64,000 nt of DNA from Eucommia ulmoides (Eukaryota > Streptophyta > Magnoliopsida > Garryales > Eucommiaceae), in the NCBI GenBank assembly GCA_016647705.1, contig CM028333.1:25104243-25168242 (forward strand), in the 5' to 3' direction. The position numbers and the translations under genes are program-made. Of this stretch, positions 1 to 10,205 are shown piece by piece. The notes beneath the pieces were generated by a model. That model saw nothing but the letters and a program-made list of their open reading frames with translations, was not told the DNA's origin and did no database searches. Position 1 is the stretch's first letter. Each line of letters starts with the position of its first letter.

Positions 1-451
1 CCCAACGACTATCTCTTAAACGCCTCAGATTATCGGCTAAACACAGGGTTTTAACTAATCAACCGTGTTTAGGATCGACTAATCGTCTCCAATGCCTATA
101 TATATCGGGGGCTATGTAAGCCCGATGAATGATTGAATGCCTTACTTTATGCGCGAGTTCATTTGTTTACTTGCTATATTCTGTACCTTTTCTCTCTGAG
201 CACTGATTACCACACCGGAGGGGCTTCACCGGGACAAACCCCGGTCTAAGCCTTCTGCAGGTACACCCTTTGAGGAGCAAGACCCTGGACCCTCTGAGGA
301 GCAAGACCTTGGACACAGTAGCTCAGTCCTCCCAGGACTCAGGACAGCTCACTCGAGGACTATTTAACACGCGACTCCACCTCAATAAGAGGACCCACCC
401 GTCATCCGACTGGACCATACTCGAGGTATGTACTTGTATTAAACATTATCA
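1..451 (+). repeat. 5' LTR, right part only
   Basis: This is the 3' portion of the left LTR; about 306 bp lie outside the window. It aligns with 3899-3988 of the 3' LTR over its first 85-90 bases and ends CA before the primer-binding-like site at 453. Confidence 0.7.
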
Positions 452-573
452 GTTTGGCGCCGTCTATGAAAACCGAGCAAAAAGCCTTCCCCTGATCCCT
501 CCTCTCCGCTCAACTGAGCTTGAGTGATCACAAGGTCCAGTTAGATAAACACAAAACAGAAGAACGAGAAGAC

Positions 574-1800
574 ATGTCGAACAATCCAAGTGCATACCCC
601 CTAACTCCCACCAACGAGGATAATTGCCCCCCATGGTCAGGCAAGACCATAAACTCTGCCACCTGGGGCTGCGGAACAAACCTCAGGAGCTGTGGATGCA
701 TCTCGGGTTGATATCCTTGAACGCCAAATATAAGAGTTCAAGTCGTATGTACCACTCCTTCTCGCGTGCCTACTGTCGATCCCCATCCAGGGGGAACCAT
801 CTCTCCAGATTGCAGGGCCCGATGAGTGACCCCAAGATCACGATACTTGTGTGGAATCTTCGAATGGGCTTGTACCTGAGGGCCACCCTCCACCTTGCCA
901 TACTGAGGCTACCGGACTGGAAAGCCCCCTCTCCAGGCCATGTTAAGATCCTATTCTCCACAAAGATGTGGTTCCAGGGACTGACCAGTGCTACCCTTGG
1001 GCTCAGCTTCTCAGCCATGCAGTAAGATGCGACCTGAGGGCCCGTCGTGGGTGGGGTAAGGCGCCTACCCACCACCCTCGTGCTACCACGGCGTCCGAGC
1101 AGTGGCCAACTATAAGCATACAACTCAAAGGTGGAGACAAACAATCATCCATCCTACCAGAGATGGAGACGAGCGTCCTTCAGCCTGTCTCCAACAACGG
1201 CATTCGGACAACCTAAGTCACGGATGATTCTCCAGATCCGCGTCCCGACTCCAGCGTCGTGAATGGTTCTCCATGGTTGCATTCCGATCCCCTAAGTCGT
1301 ATCTTGGCTCTCGGTGTTGCGAGTGATTCTCTACGGTTGCATTCTGACCCCTTGAGTCGTATCTTCGCTCTCGGCGTCGCGAGTGATTCTCCATGGCTAG
1401 ATTCCGACCCCCTGAGCCGTATCCTGGCTCTCAGTATTGTGAATAATTCTCCACAGTTGTATTCTGAACCCCTAAGTCGTGGATAATTCTCCACCCAACA
1501 TCCCGACTCTCGGCGTCGCAAGTAACTCTCCACAAGTCTCATCCCGACGCTCAGCGTTGAGGGTGATAACTATACCCTCTCCGAAAGTCAATAGTCTATA
1601 CCCGGAGAAAGACCAAGGTCATCCACCAAGGGCGGGGCATTGATCGGGTCTGAGGGCCTGCAACCAAGTACTTCTCCCTACCAGTCGACTATGAGTCCGA
1701 CGTTCTAAAAGTGAAGGTGCTCCTGTATGGACTAAATAGAGATAACCCAAAAGGGTTCTTGAATGAGCTTGACTACGGAGAACTCCCCAATAGCCGGTCG
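574..1800 (+). pseudogene. gag-like remnant of the non-autonomous LTR element
   Basis: An ATG at 574 opens a Ser/Asn/Pro-rich stretch. Read with frame changes, this becomes a sequence ending in a DILE-type coiled-coil lead-in near 700-735. The layout resembles the N-terminus of Ty3/gypsy Tat-type gag proteins. A second gag-like piece (LLYGLNRDNPKG) lies near 1712-1760. No frame stays open, and the 60-bp array interrupts the region. It does not encode a working gag here. Confidence 0.4.
1210..1560. repeat. 60-bp tandem repeat array, 4 clear units plus partial flanking units
   Basis: Units start at 1261, 1321, 1381 and 1441, exactly 60 bases apart. Each has the form GARTRATTCTCCAYGG ... CCCCTGAGTCGTATC ... 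GGCTCTCGGYGTYG. Degenerate units flank both ends. Because 60 is a multiple of 3, both strands stay open and read as 20-residue repeats (HSDPLSRILALGVASDS on the plus strand). The array lies in the internal part of the LTR element. Confidence 0.9.
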
Positions 1801-2299
1801 CGGGGGTCCAACCACCACGTTACGCCCCTACAGACTGAGAGGACCAGGAACCTTGGGAAACACTCATCCTAAGTCCACGGCACGATTTTCTTGTAATCAG
1901 CTCGTGTCCCGTACTGGGGGGCTAGTGGTCCATGGCCCTGAGCAGAGACGAGAAATTTGTTTGGCAGAGATGGTAACAAATTTCAACAAATTTTTTGAAA
2001 TTTTACAACTCTGAAAACAAGACCAAGTAGAAATCAACTTGGTAAAAAATATTAGGAGAAAGGAGTCAACTCTGAAGTACCCTGTCTATGCCGCTCGAAA
2101 ACTTAAATGCTCGCGTGTAGAAAAATAGGAGTAAGCGAAAAAGATTCTATAAAATCCTAAGTCTTGAAAAAGCGACGGTCCAAGCTCAATCCTCTCTGCC
2201 CTCGTCGTGAGGGGTGTCCGTGCGAGGGGAAGTGGCATCGATATTGCCTTCCTCAGCCCCCTCATCAGCACTGTCCTCCTCGGAATCCCTCTGCTCGGT

Positions 2300-2720
2300 G
2301 CCCTTGTACGTGTCCCTGTCTAGGGCATCAGCTTCGGTGTCCTATATCCAAAACCATCAAGTTTGACGGGCACCGTCTAGCCGCGCTACTCTTAGCCAAC
2401 ATGGTCTAAATGGTAACATGCATCTCCCTACCGCTCTACTCTGAGTCGGTAGGGTCCAGGTAGCGACAGGCATCGCCCTGTCGTGCTACTCCTAGTCATC
2501 AAGGTCCAGGTGATGACTTTCTCCGAGAACGCCATCCAGGAGTGCCGTCCAAAAATTTTGCCACATCACCTCGGGCCAGTGTCATCTTGTCCTGCTCCCT
2601 ACCCTGCCGTGCTGCTTTAGGCTGGCAGGGCGCAGATATTGACTTTCTCTAAATGTATGGGCCACGAGTCTAAGCGAGTAGCGCCCTGACGTGCTCAATG
2701 CTCCCTCCTCGCAGGCCTCA
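2300..2720. repeat. Degenerate GC-rich repeats inside the LTR element
   Basis: Variants of GCTACTCYTAGTC..GGTCCAGGT recur about every 70 bases near 2385, 2440, 2490 and 2610. They are too diverged to count exactly. No coding signal is convincing here. Confidence 0.4.
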
Positions 2721-2939
2721 CCAATTGAGAAAGTCACAGCGAAAAGTGCTATCCGTCAGAGTAATGAAAAAGACTAAGGGGTGCAAGGTGCAAGGTGCAA
2801 GGTGAACCAAGGCTACACAAATTCCAAAAAAATTGTAAGTTTTTAAAATGTGCCTTGCTCTCCCCTCCTTGCTTCCCCCTTTATGCTACTCCCTCCGCAC
2901 ACATTAAAAAATAAAATAAAATAATATGTTAAAGATGGA

Positions 2940-3115
2940 GGGGGGCAAGCCCCCTTGCCTACTTTGGGCGCTGGTCCTAGCGCCCACTTTGGGGGTTGGG
3001 GTAACTAGCGCCCAGCATAAATGGGCGCTGGTTAGACCAGTGCCCAGTTGGGCGCTGGGCTGTCCCCGCCCAGTGCCCACTTGGGCACTGGGCTGCCCGG
3101 CTGGGCTGTCGTCCA
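2940..3115. repeat. GC-rich palindrome cluster (GCGCCCA / TGGGCGC)
   Basis: Seven or more copies of AGCGCCCA, AGTGCCCA or their complements occur within 175 bases. One is CAGTGCCCACTTGGGCACTG, with perfect 9-base arms. The cluster would fold into several hairpins. It lies in the 3' internal region of the LTR element and has no coding signal. Confidence 0.75.
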
Positions 3116-3234
3116 TTGCACGGCGGTGGTCGACTAGCTCTCGGCCACTCGCCACGTGCCCGCCACCCTTTGGTTCACCTTTATTTTTCTCACACTGAAC
3201 ACCGGTTCGTGCTCAGGGCTTGTTCACGGTAAAT

Positions 3235-3470
3235 TTGTGTCGCCCTTGAAATCGAAAAAAATCAGGGCTGCCCTGCCATGCTACCTGACCTCGGACCCCG
3301 ACCGTATAAGAGCTTATTTCAAATTAACTCCTCTAAAAAAGTTATAAACTCCTGAAAATTGTTGCCGTGAAATCGAAAAAATTCGGGGTTGCTCTGCCGT
3401 GCTACCTGACCCTGGACCTCGGCGGTATGGAAATGTATTTTGAATAAGCTGCTCAAGAAAAAACTAATTC
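3235..3470. repeat. Two-copy direct repeat, about 120 bp
   Basis: The segment with GAAATCGAAAAAA, then GCTGCCCTGCCATGCTACC near 3248-3300 recurs near 3368-3425 in slightly changed form. The repeat lies in the internal part of the non-autonomous LTR element, just before the purine tract. Confidence 0.65.
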
Positions 3471-3592
3471 TTGAAAAAATGTCGATCATAGGTGTTTCTC
3501 GCGCTTCGAAGTCTCCAGGACGCCCGTTTCGGTCAGGAATTGATATTCCTGACCATCTCGCTTCCCTCGTTGTACAGGGCTAAGGGGGCTAC

Positions 3593-3988
3593 TGATGAGG
3601 GTATTTTTGGGCTTTTTCGAGTCAATACTTGGGACTCAGCCACGTGTCCGTCGTTGTGGTGATAGGGACGCATTCTGAAATCCACAAACGCCACACTAGA
3701 GCATACGCCGACCACGGCTCCTCCCTGGAACCTCATTTGTATCCAAGAAGGAGTAAGGAGCCTTGCAGGGACGTGCCGCTCTAAGCTCTGTGCCGTGCCC
3801 TGGGCGATCAGTTTCGGGGACTCAGCTGTTTACCTCGACCGGCTCTCCTTTTCACCTTATTTCTTTTTTAGGACGCTACGGATCTCCACTCTCCCAATCC
3901 CAACGATTATCTCTTAAACATCCCAGATTATTGGCTAAACACAGGGTTTCGACTAATCAACCGTGTTTAGGCCCGACTACTCGGCTAA
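3593..3988 (+). repeat. 3' LTR, truncated
   Basis: It starts TGATGAGGG after a purine-rich tract. Bases 3899-3985 match window bases 1-87. The copy breaks off at an ATT repeat, so the last 360 or so bases of the LTR, and any target duplication, are missing. Confidence 0.7.
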
Positions 3989-4864
3989 CAATTATTATTA
4001 TTATTATTTAAAATTTGAGTTATTTAAACCCTAATTAGATTCCAACAACACAAAAACTTTAATTATTCGTCAATTTCATGTACCTAAAAAAAAATGCCTA
4101 AATTTTTAGGGCCAAAATGAAAAATCAAAATGCTCTAATTTCACTTGATTTTTTCCAAACTGATTGACCAAAGAAAAATTGATTTTAAAGATTTATTTCA
4201 ATTTGATCAACTTAATCCTAAAATGACTTTTCATTTTGACCTTGTTTTCTTCGACTTTTCGAATCTTAATTGGAATTTCAATTCGAGTTTTTTAAGAATT
4301 AATCATCTGAAAATATTCATTTGAATCGAAATTAGTCCTTTTTGAACGTCAATTTAAAATTTCTCAAAAATTTAATTAGGCCCCCTAAAATTTTCAATTC
4401 GACAAATTGTCACAATTGACTTATTCGGGGGGTCTAATTGGATTGTGGAACTTTCATTTAACTTTTTTTGAGATTAATTGAATTTCCCAAAAACTAATTT
4501 TGAACTTCGGTCGAAATATCAATCTTTCGAGTTATTTCAATTTAGTCCGAAAACTTTTAAATTGGACAGTTTTAACTCGAAAATTTTATTGGACAACCTT
4601 TTTGACATAATCGAAGTTTTGTGATATTAATTTAAATCTTTAAAGATTTAATTTATTATTTCAAACTTCCAATAAAGCCAATAAGATTTTCAATTGCGAA
4701 ATTCAAACTTGAATTAATTCCTGAAACCTTCGAATTGATTCTCCTTTTTTTTTTTTGGGTATTCTCAAAATTTATGAATAATTAACTCAGCGAAAACCAT
4801 CATTTTTTTATTTTTCATTTTTCTAGAAATGTTATGCATGAGCGGGACAAAACGTGGTGTCTAC
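3989..4864. mobile_element. Possible LTR remnant ending GGTGTCTACA
   Basis: This is very A/T-rich sequence without open frames. It ends GCGGGACAAAACGTGGTGTC-TACA, which resembles the 3' end of several plant LTR families. The left edge is the break in the preceding LTR. No partner LTR is in the window, so the call is tentative. After 4865 (to about 5330) I see no gene, only scattered codons that could be old element coding sequence. Confidence 0.3.
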
Positions 4865-5369
4865 AATTACCACGAGATCTATAACTACACCCCATGGGGC
4901 AGTGATAGTGAACAAAGAATTTATGATGGCCAACGCTAATGGCAAAGAGAAACTTATATGAGACAACTTCTCACCTGTACCACCTTAAGATTAAAAAATT
5001 ACGATCTCTCAAAATTTTGAAAAACGATCTAGATCACATCGACAAAATTTGCCACAAATTGAAATGAGAAATAAGGCAAATGGAGAAACAGATTCATATG
5101 AAACAATAGTTTCACACGATTCAAAAGAGTAATACTCCAAATGCACACGAATAGATGTCAAAGTTTTTTACCAATCTGGGATACATGGATGACCCACAAC
5201 TGCCCAATCACGAAGGTGAAGCTATTCATTATGAATGATTTGAAAAATTATTTAGTTATCTCGCTAGAAAAGTTCAATGTTGGGCTATGTATTTTCTAAT
5301 TTATCTAATATATTTGTACTGAAGAAAAAAAAAAGTCATTGAACAAGTAAATAAAAAATAAATGAAGTT

Positions 5370-5705
5370 TAATTGGGCCGGATATGCCACTTTCAGCCCA
5401 CTATTTAAAAAATAATAATTGTGAAGCTGGATATTACAAATTCGGCTCTATAAATTTTGGGCCGGAGATGCTACCTCTGTCGTGCATTAAAAAAAAAAAA
5501 AAAAACCCTTAAAGCCGGAGGTAACATCTCCAGCTTTTGATTGTAAAAGCCGGGAGGTGCTACCTTCGGCTATTAGAAAAAAAAAAAAAAAAAAATGGAC
5601 TTTATAATCGAGATTATCAATCCCAATTTTTTTATTTTTTTTTTCATTTTTTAAAATATGGTAAAGTTGGGATTATCAATCCTGACTCATTCCAGCTTAT
5701 ATAAC
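5370..5705. repeat. Hairpin motifs separated by A/T homopolymers
   Basis: Imperfect palindromes such as GCCGGAGGTAACATCTCCAGC (written in two parts: GCCGGAGGTAAC and ATCTCCAGC) recur near 5462, 5513 and 5550. A17-A20 runs separate them. They are followed by a T-run and two copies of GGGATTATCAATCC-like sequence in partly inverted form (5613 and 5668). No gene is visible. The layout resembles 53765-53960 although the sequences differ. Confidence 0.6.
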
Positions 5706-6259
5706 TTATGTAAATAAGATCAAAGATTTATTTTTAAGAAAAAAATATTAAAAAATAATTAATTAAATGGTTAACCATTCCAAATAAACAATTAATTATT
5801 ATTTTTTGGTGGGCAAAAAATCTCATATTTTATAAAAGACAAGAAATTAGTTAAGATGTCACGCGTGATTTTTCAAATAAATAAGAGTGTTTTTGTGACA
5901 AGTTTTTTATTTTATCTTTAATTTAAAAAAAAAAAAAATTCCATACGCAATTGCGACTTGTGTTTCCTAAGCATTAAAAAAAAAAGGGAAAGACCCAATA
6001 CACGTACTGCACTCTTGCAGTTACATTTATTTAATTTGTGCATAAAATATTTGTTAGATATACCAAATATTATACACGTGCATGTAACATAATTATATAT
6101 AATTTGTAATATGTATTTTTAATAATATATAAATATATATAATTAATATCTACTCAGGACTAGTATATTTATAACTATCGGATTAGAGACAAAACTCTAG
6201 ATATTTTCAAACCCTTGGATTATCCTAACTAACATATTAAATAAAAATTTGGGTTAAAA

Positions 6260-6905
6260 GGGTTAAAACTTTTCACCTCCTGCCTCACTCTCGCGTCTCC
6301 TTTCTCTCGCTCTCTCTTCTTCCCATCGTCGGTCCGTCGCCACCACCAGACTATAGTTGTTCCGTCGCCGAATCGTAGTTTCATCGCCGAATCGCCGTCA
6401 TCTCCATTAGCACCGTTTTATTGCCGGAACTACTATCCCTGCGCCGCTTCCCAACCCCAATCGCCGCGCCTTCGCGTCATCGTTTAAGCCTCCCTCAATC
6501 CTCTCAGCCGCTACTCACCTATCTCTCACTCTCACTCGATTTGGCTAAATGTAAGTTCAATTTCTCTAGATCTAATACGGAATTGTGTAGATCTTACCAC
6601 AATTTGTGTAGCTCTGCCACAATTTTTTTTAGTTCTGAGATTTCTAAATTTGTTCGAACTCTTTTGGATTTAGAAATTTGATTTAGAGATTGAAAAGGGT
6701 TTTGATTGCAACCACAACCCAACGATTACTGAACCGATTCCTGGAAAAAAAACTCAAATGACAAGATCTATGTTTTTTCAGTTTTGGTCTATTCCCAAAT
6801 TTGAAAGAACAAACCTGTTCCCAGATTCTCTCTCAAATCAACTAACGCAGCTCGCAGTTGGCAAACATCAACGATTCGCCTCAGGATCAGGTAAGGGGTA
6901 CTCTT
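6260..6905 (+). other. Exon-like, possibly captured, segment inside the Helitron
   Basis: A CT-rich leader (CTCTCGCTCTCTC) and Ser/Pro/Leu-rich codons run to about 6548, followed by an AATGTAAGTT donor-like site. The GC content is higher than the rest of the Helitron. An 86-codon frame (6421-6681, without ATG at the start) crosses it. This looks like a 5'UTR, first exon and intron start captured from a host gene. I cannot name the gene and do not claim it is expressed. Confidence 0.3.
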
Positions 6906-9573
6906 AACATTCCCACCTTCATTTTATAATGTGACATTATGACATTATTTCAGTTTATTTAGTGTTGTTTTTCTTGCTACTATGATCTTTGCATCATCTT
7001 ACACTGGGTTTTTATTCTCTACTTAGTGTTATCTTTATGGAAGGTGGATTTGTTTAGTGTTTCTGTTACCAAATTTCTAAGTTTGTTACCTTACCCAAAC
7101 TTTTTTTTTTATTTTTTTTATAATCTAAATCAACATGATTTTTGGATAATTTTTTTTTGTAGTTTTTTAAATTGATAGTTTTTTAAATTGATAGTTCTTA
7201 AGATGTGACGCACATTGAGGTGGTGAATGTGAAATTCTATTCGATGGGTTGTTGATTGCCTCGAGCAAACGTCGTACGAAGTTTGGTTACACAATATAAT
7301 ATCTAAGTTGTAAGCTAAGTCTCCATTTGTTATTGTTTCTGTTTCGAAATTTTCGTGTTATTTCCCCTATGAAAATTGGGGACAAAAGAGATTTTTTTGG
7401 GAACCAACTGTTGGAACCAACTGAATGTTTGGTGATGTTTTGTTTTTTTAAAAAAATTGTAACCTTTGGTGAAGATTTAAAAAAAAAAAAGCACTTGCAC
7501 AATGCACTAATTCACTAATCCACTAACAATTCTAATTTGATTCAATTTATAGTTTTTTGTCTGCAGGTTTGATTCCGGTTTAGTTTTGATTTTCGTGTTA
7601 TTATATATTTGATGGTGTTTATTGGGGATGTTTATGTTTGTTCTTTATAATTTCTTAATATTATTCACGGTTATGCAATATTAAATTCAATATTAATTTT
7701 ATGCATTGGGTACCTCTATTTTCTTTGTCGCAATGGAATGCAAATTCTATAATTGGAGATAAGAGCTTTTAATGATTCCTCAAGTTTTGATCAAATTTTG
7801 ATTTTACTCTAAATTACTTTTATGTTTATTTGGAATCATATAACTTGGTTTGGTTTGATTTTTTCTCTTTTCATTTCTAAACGAATATGTTTTTGTTCTT
7901 ATATTTTAGGCTAGGTTTTGTAGAACTGAACCGAAGCATGAATGCTTATTAAGGTGAGAGTTTGATATGTGAAGGGGCGTTATAACACTTTTCAATCTTG
8001 AAATTTTCTTCGATCCCGTATTTTCTTCGAATGATACTTTTAAATGTTCTTTTTTGTTCATAAAAATTATATTACATAAGCAAATTTTTATTCCACATAC
8101 AAATATGATTTTATTTTGATTTTCAGATTGCAACACCATTGACGTCACCAGGATGCTTCAATTCTAAGTAGTAGAACAATCCATCGAGTATGTTTTGTTG
8201 TCCATAGGTAGTGTTTGGTAGTATAATTTTGGGTCTTTGAAATTGGAATTAGAAATAAACCAATATAATTTTCTAAACTTATACAATATGTTCAATTCTG
8301 ATTCCAGTTTGTGGTTCTAGATGCTCAAAGTAGTTAACTTCTACCACGTATGATTTATGTCCTGAGACGTCATTGATTATTATCGCAATCTATCAATTTG
8401 ATAAGGTAAAATTAAGACATTAATAAACATTAATAGAACTTTATATTTTAAATTTTGAGATATTTCTCCAAGCAAAGTGGTGTTGTAATTATTGAATTTT
8501 TTCATATTATTCTTTCTGTGTAATTTTTCATGTCTAATTTTGTTTTTTCCCCTTGCATTTTAAACATTTTTTAGGGTGTAGATGAAGCAAAAAGAGAATA
8601 TACTGTAAGCTTTATGTAGGTAAATAAATAGTGTGTATTTATAAAGAATGTATTTCTTTCTTTTTCTTAATTGGGAATCGATAGTATGGGAGACACGATG
8701 CTTATAATTTTCTCATGATTTAAAGTACAATTTATTTATTATTTGCATATAACCTGTGCTATGTATCTTTATTATTTTAAATTTGTCCAAGTTTTAGTTT
8801 AGATTGTTGGTTATTATTATTGTTCCATTGTTATTATTATTATTGATGTTCAGATGAAATATGTGTAAAATGTTGTATAAATAGAGGAGATTATGTGACA
8901 TTTTTGTTATTTCTCATGTTTAGAATTGGAGACGATCGTCACTTATTATAAAAAAACCTTTTTGAGATATACTTTTTTCTTCAATGTATATCTATCAACT
9001 AGGAATGTCGATTTTATTTGTTTATTGTAGGAATTTAATTCATTTCAGGGATCGTGCCCCAATCTTGATTTAATTGATTTTAGGGATTTTTATTTCATTT
9101 CTTTGTTTTTGATATTTTGATTTGATATCACTTAAACTGATGAGCGAGTGGGCATAAGTTCATATTTTGTATTTCATTTGTTTTTTAATTGGTTTCTTTA
9201 GTTGTTTTCGTAGATTGTTGATTATTTGAGTTGTTTGTTATTGAGTACGTTTGGATCTATTGGCATTTGGTTGATGCTATCAGGTTTTGTAGTTGGTTTA
9301 GTGATGAAATAGAAAAGAAAATCAATTGGAAGTTTTGCGTCGGCATATAAATAGTATGTGTTTGTAAAGAATGATTTACAGTACAATATATTTATTACTT
9401 GCACATAGCAGTAAAAATTTTAATCTTGAGTTTTAGTTATTATTAATGTTTAAATAAAATAAGTACGGAATGTTAGTCTTGATTGTTAATTATTATTTAT
9501 ATTCAAATGAAATAGGCGAGGGATGTTGTATGTACAAAAAATTATGTCAATTTTTTATTTTTATTGTTTTATA

Positions 9574-9604
9574 CCCGTGCCTGAAGGCACGGGTTATACA
9601 CTAG
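9574..9604 (+). terminator. Helitron 3' terminal hairpin and CTAG end
   Basis: Perfect 8-bp arms with a TGAA loop, then TTATACA and CTAG, with host T after it. In the Helitron model this hairpin ends rolling-circle transfer. It lies 602 bases upstream of the RH36 start codon. Confidence 0.8.
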
Positions 9605-9731
9605 TTAAACATGCGTCAACACATGTGGGACTAATACGTAAATAAAAATTAATTTAAGAGACTAAATCAAAATTTATTTTTTTTTTAAAAAAAAACAGAC
9701 TATTAACAGATTACACACTAATCACCGATTA

Positions 9732-10205
9732 TCCCAGTAAATAAATTAGAAAATATATATAAGAAGAATAAACCCTGATGTGCAATTGTTTATTTGATTT
9801 CACTGCCCTCGCCCGTCAGTCTTCAGCCTACCTGCTGCTAACGCCGCCCGTCCTCCCTGCATCTGCTGCTTAGTCACTGGTCACAGCCTGATACAGCGCC
9901 GCCGCTCATAGCCTTCTGCCGAGGCGCTCACGCTCCGCCGCTGCTCAAAGCCTTCTTCTTTTAATCTCCCTTGTTTTTCTATTTAAACTCATATTTCTGA
10001 GTTTCTTCATTTGATTCATTGATTGCAATTATTTGGTTTGATGCTCAATTTTGCTGGATTAAAACCATAGTTCTCTAATTCCTGTTCTTTTACATGTTTA
10101 CTTAATTTCATATTTTTGCACATATTCTTCGGTATTTTCTTTCATTGGTTTTTCACCCGTTGATATTTGAAATTAATTATATCCATTCCAAACCTAGCCT
10201 ACAAT
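9732..10205 (+). promoter_or_regulatory. Promoter and 5' leader region of the RH36-like gene
   Basis: The sequence turns GC- and CT-rich at 9800-9950, as plant leaders often do, and is followed by a T-rich stretch that could be leader or a leader intron. I see no convincing TATA box. The insertion upstream ends only about 130 bases before this change in composition. Confidence 0.35.

Larger units (their letters stand above)
1..3988 (+). mobile_element. Non-autonomous Ty3/gypsy-derived LTR element (LARD/TR-GAG-like), both ends incomplete
   Basis: The first 85 or so bases recur at 3899-3985 with few differences, which shows two LTRs. The 5' LTR is cut by the window start and ends at 451 (ATTATCA). 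A primer-binding-type sequence, TTGGCGCCGTCTATG, follows. A purine tract (3582-3592) precedes the 3' LTR, which starts TGATGAGGG at 3593 and is truncated near 3988 at an ATT run. The implied LTR length is about 757 bp. The internal part is about 3.1 kb and shows gag-like fragments but no recognisable protease, reverse transcriptase or integrase, so it would depend on another element's enzymes. Assignment to gypsy rests on the primer site and gag resemblance and is an inference. Confidence 0.75.
6149..9604 (+). mobile_element. Non-autonomous Helitron
   Basis: The 3' end is canonical. An 8-bp-arm hairpin CCCGTGCC-TGAA-GGCACGGG (9574-9593) is followed 7 bases later by CTAG (9601-9604) and host T. 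The 5' end is taken as TCTACTCAGG at 6149 after host A, because the MITE sequence breaks off there and resumes immediately after 9604. This fits A|T insertion without target duplication. No Rep/helicase coding is present, so it would need an autonomous partner. Inside are a pyrimidine-rich, exon-like segment (6260-6560) and subterminal direct repeats (8620-8900 and 9345-9560). Confidence 0.7.
5886..9731. mobile_element. Mutator-type MITE (GTTACATGTAAC family), split by a Helitron
   Basis: The left half (about 5886-6148) is recognisably similar to 46127-46400: a GTGACAAGT start, CAACTTGTGTTT-like sequence, GGCCCAATACATG-like sequence, and TTGTTAGATGTAAC-like repeats. The right half resumes at 9605 with CATGCG..GGACTAA and GACTAAATCAAAATTTAT, matching 46650-46700. 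The 3.46 kb between them is the Helitron. Both outer ends are eroded, so their coordinates are approximate. Confidence 0.6.

Noticed and set aside
10167-10205. N-terminal extension of RH36
   Set aside because: The extra codons begin at TTG, not ATG; the first in-frame ATG at 10206 fits the family.
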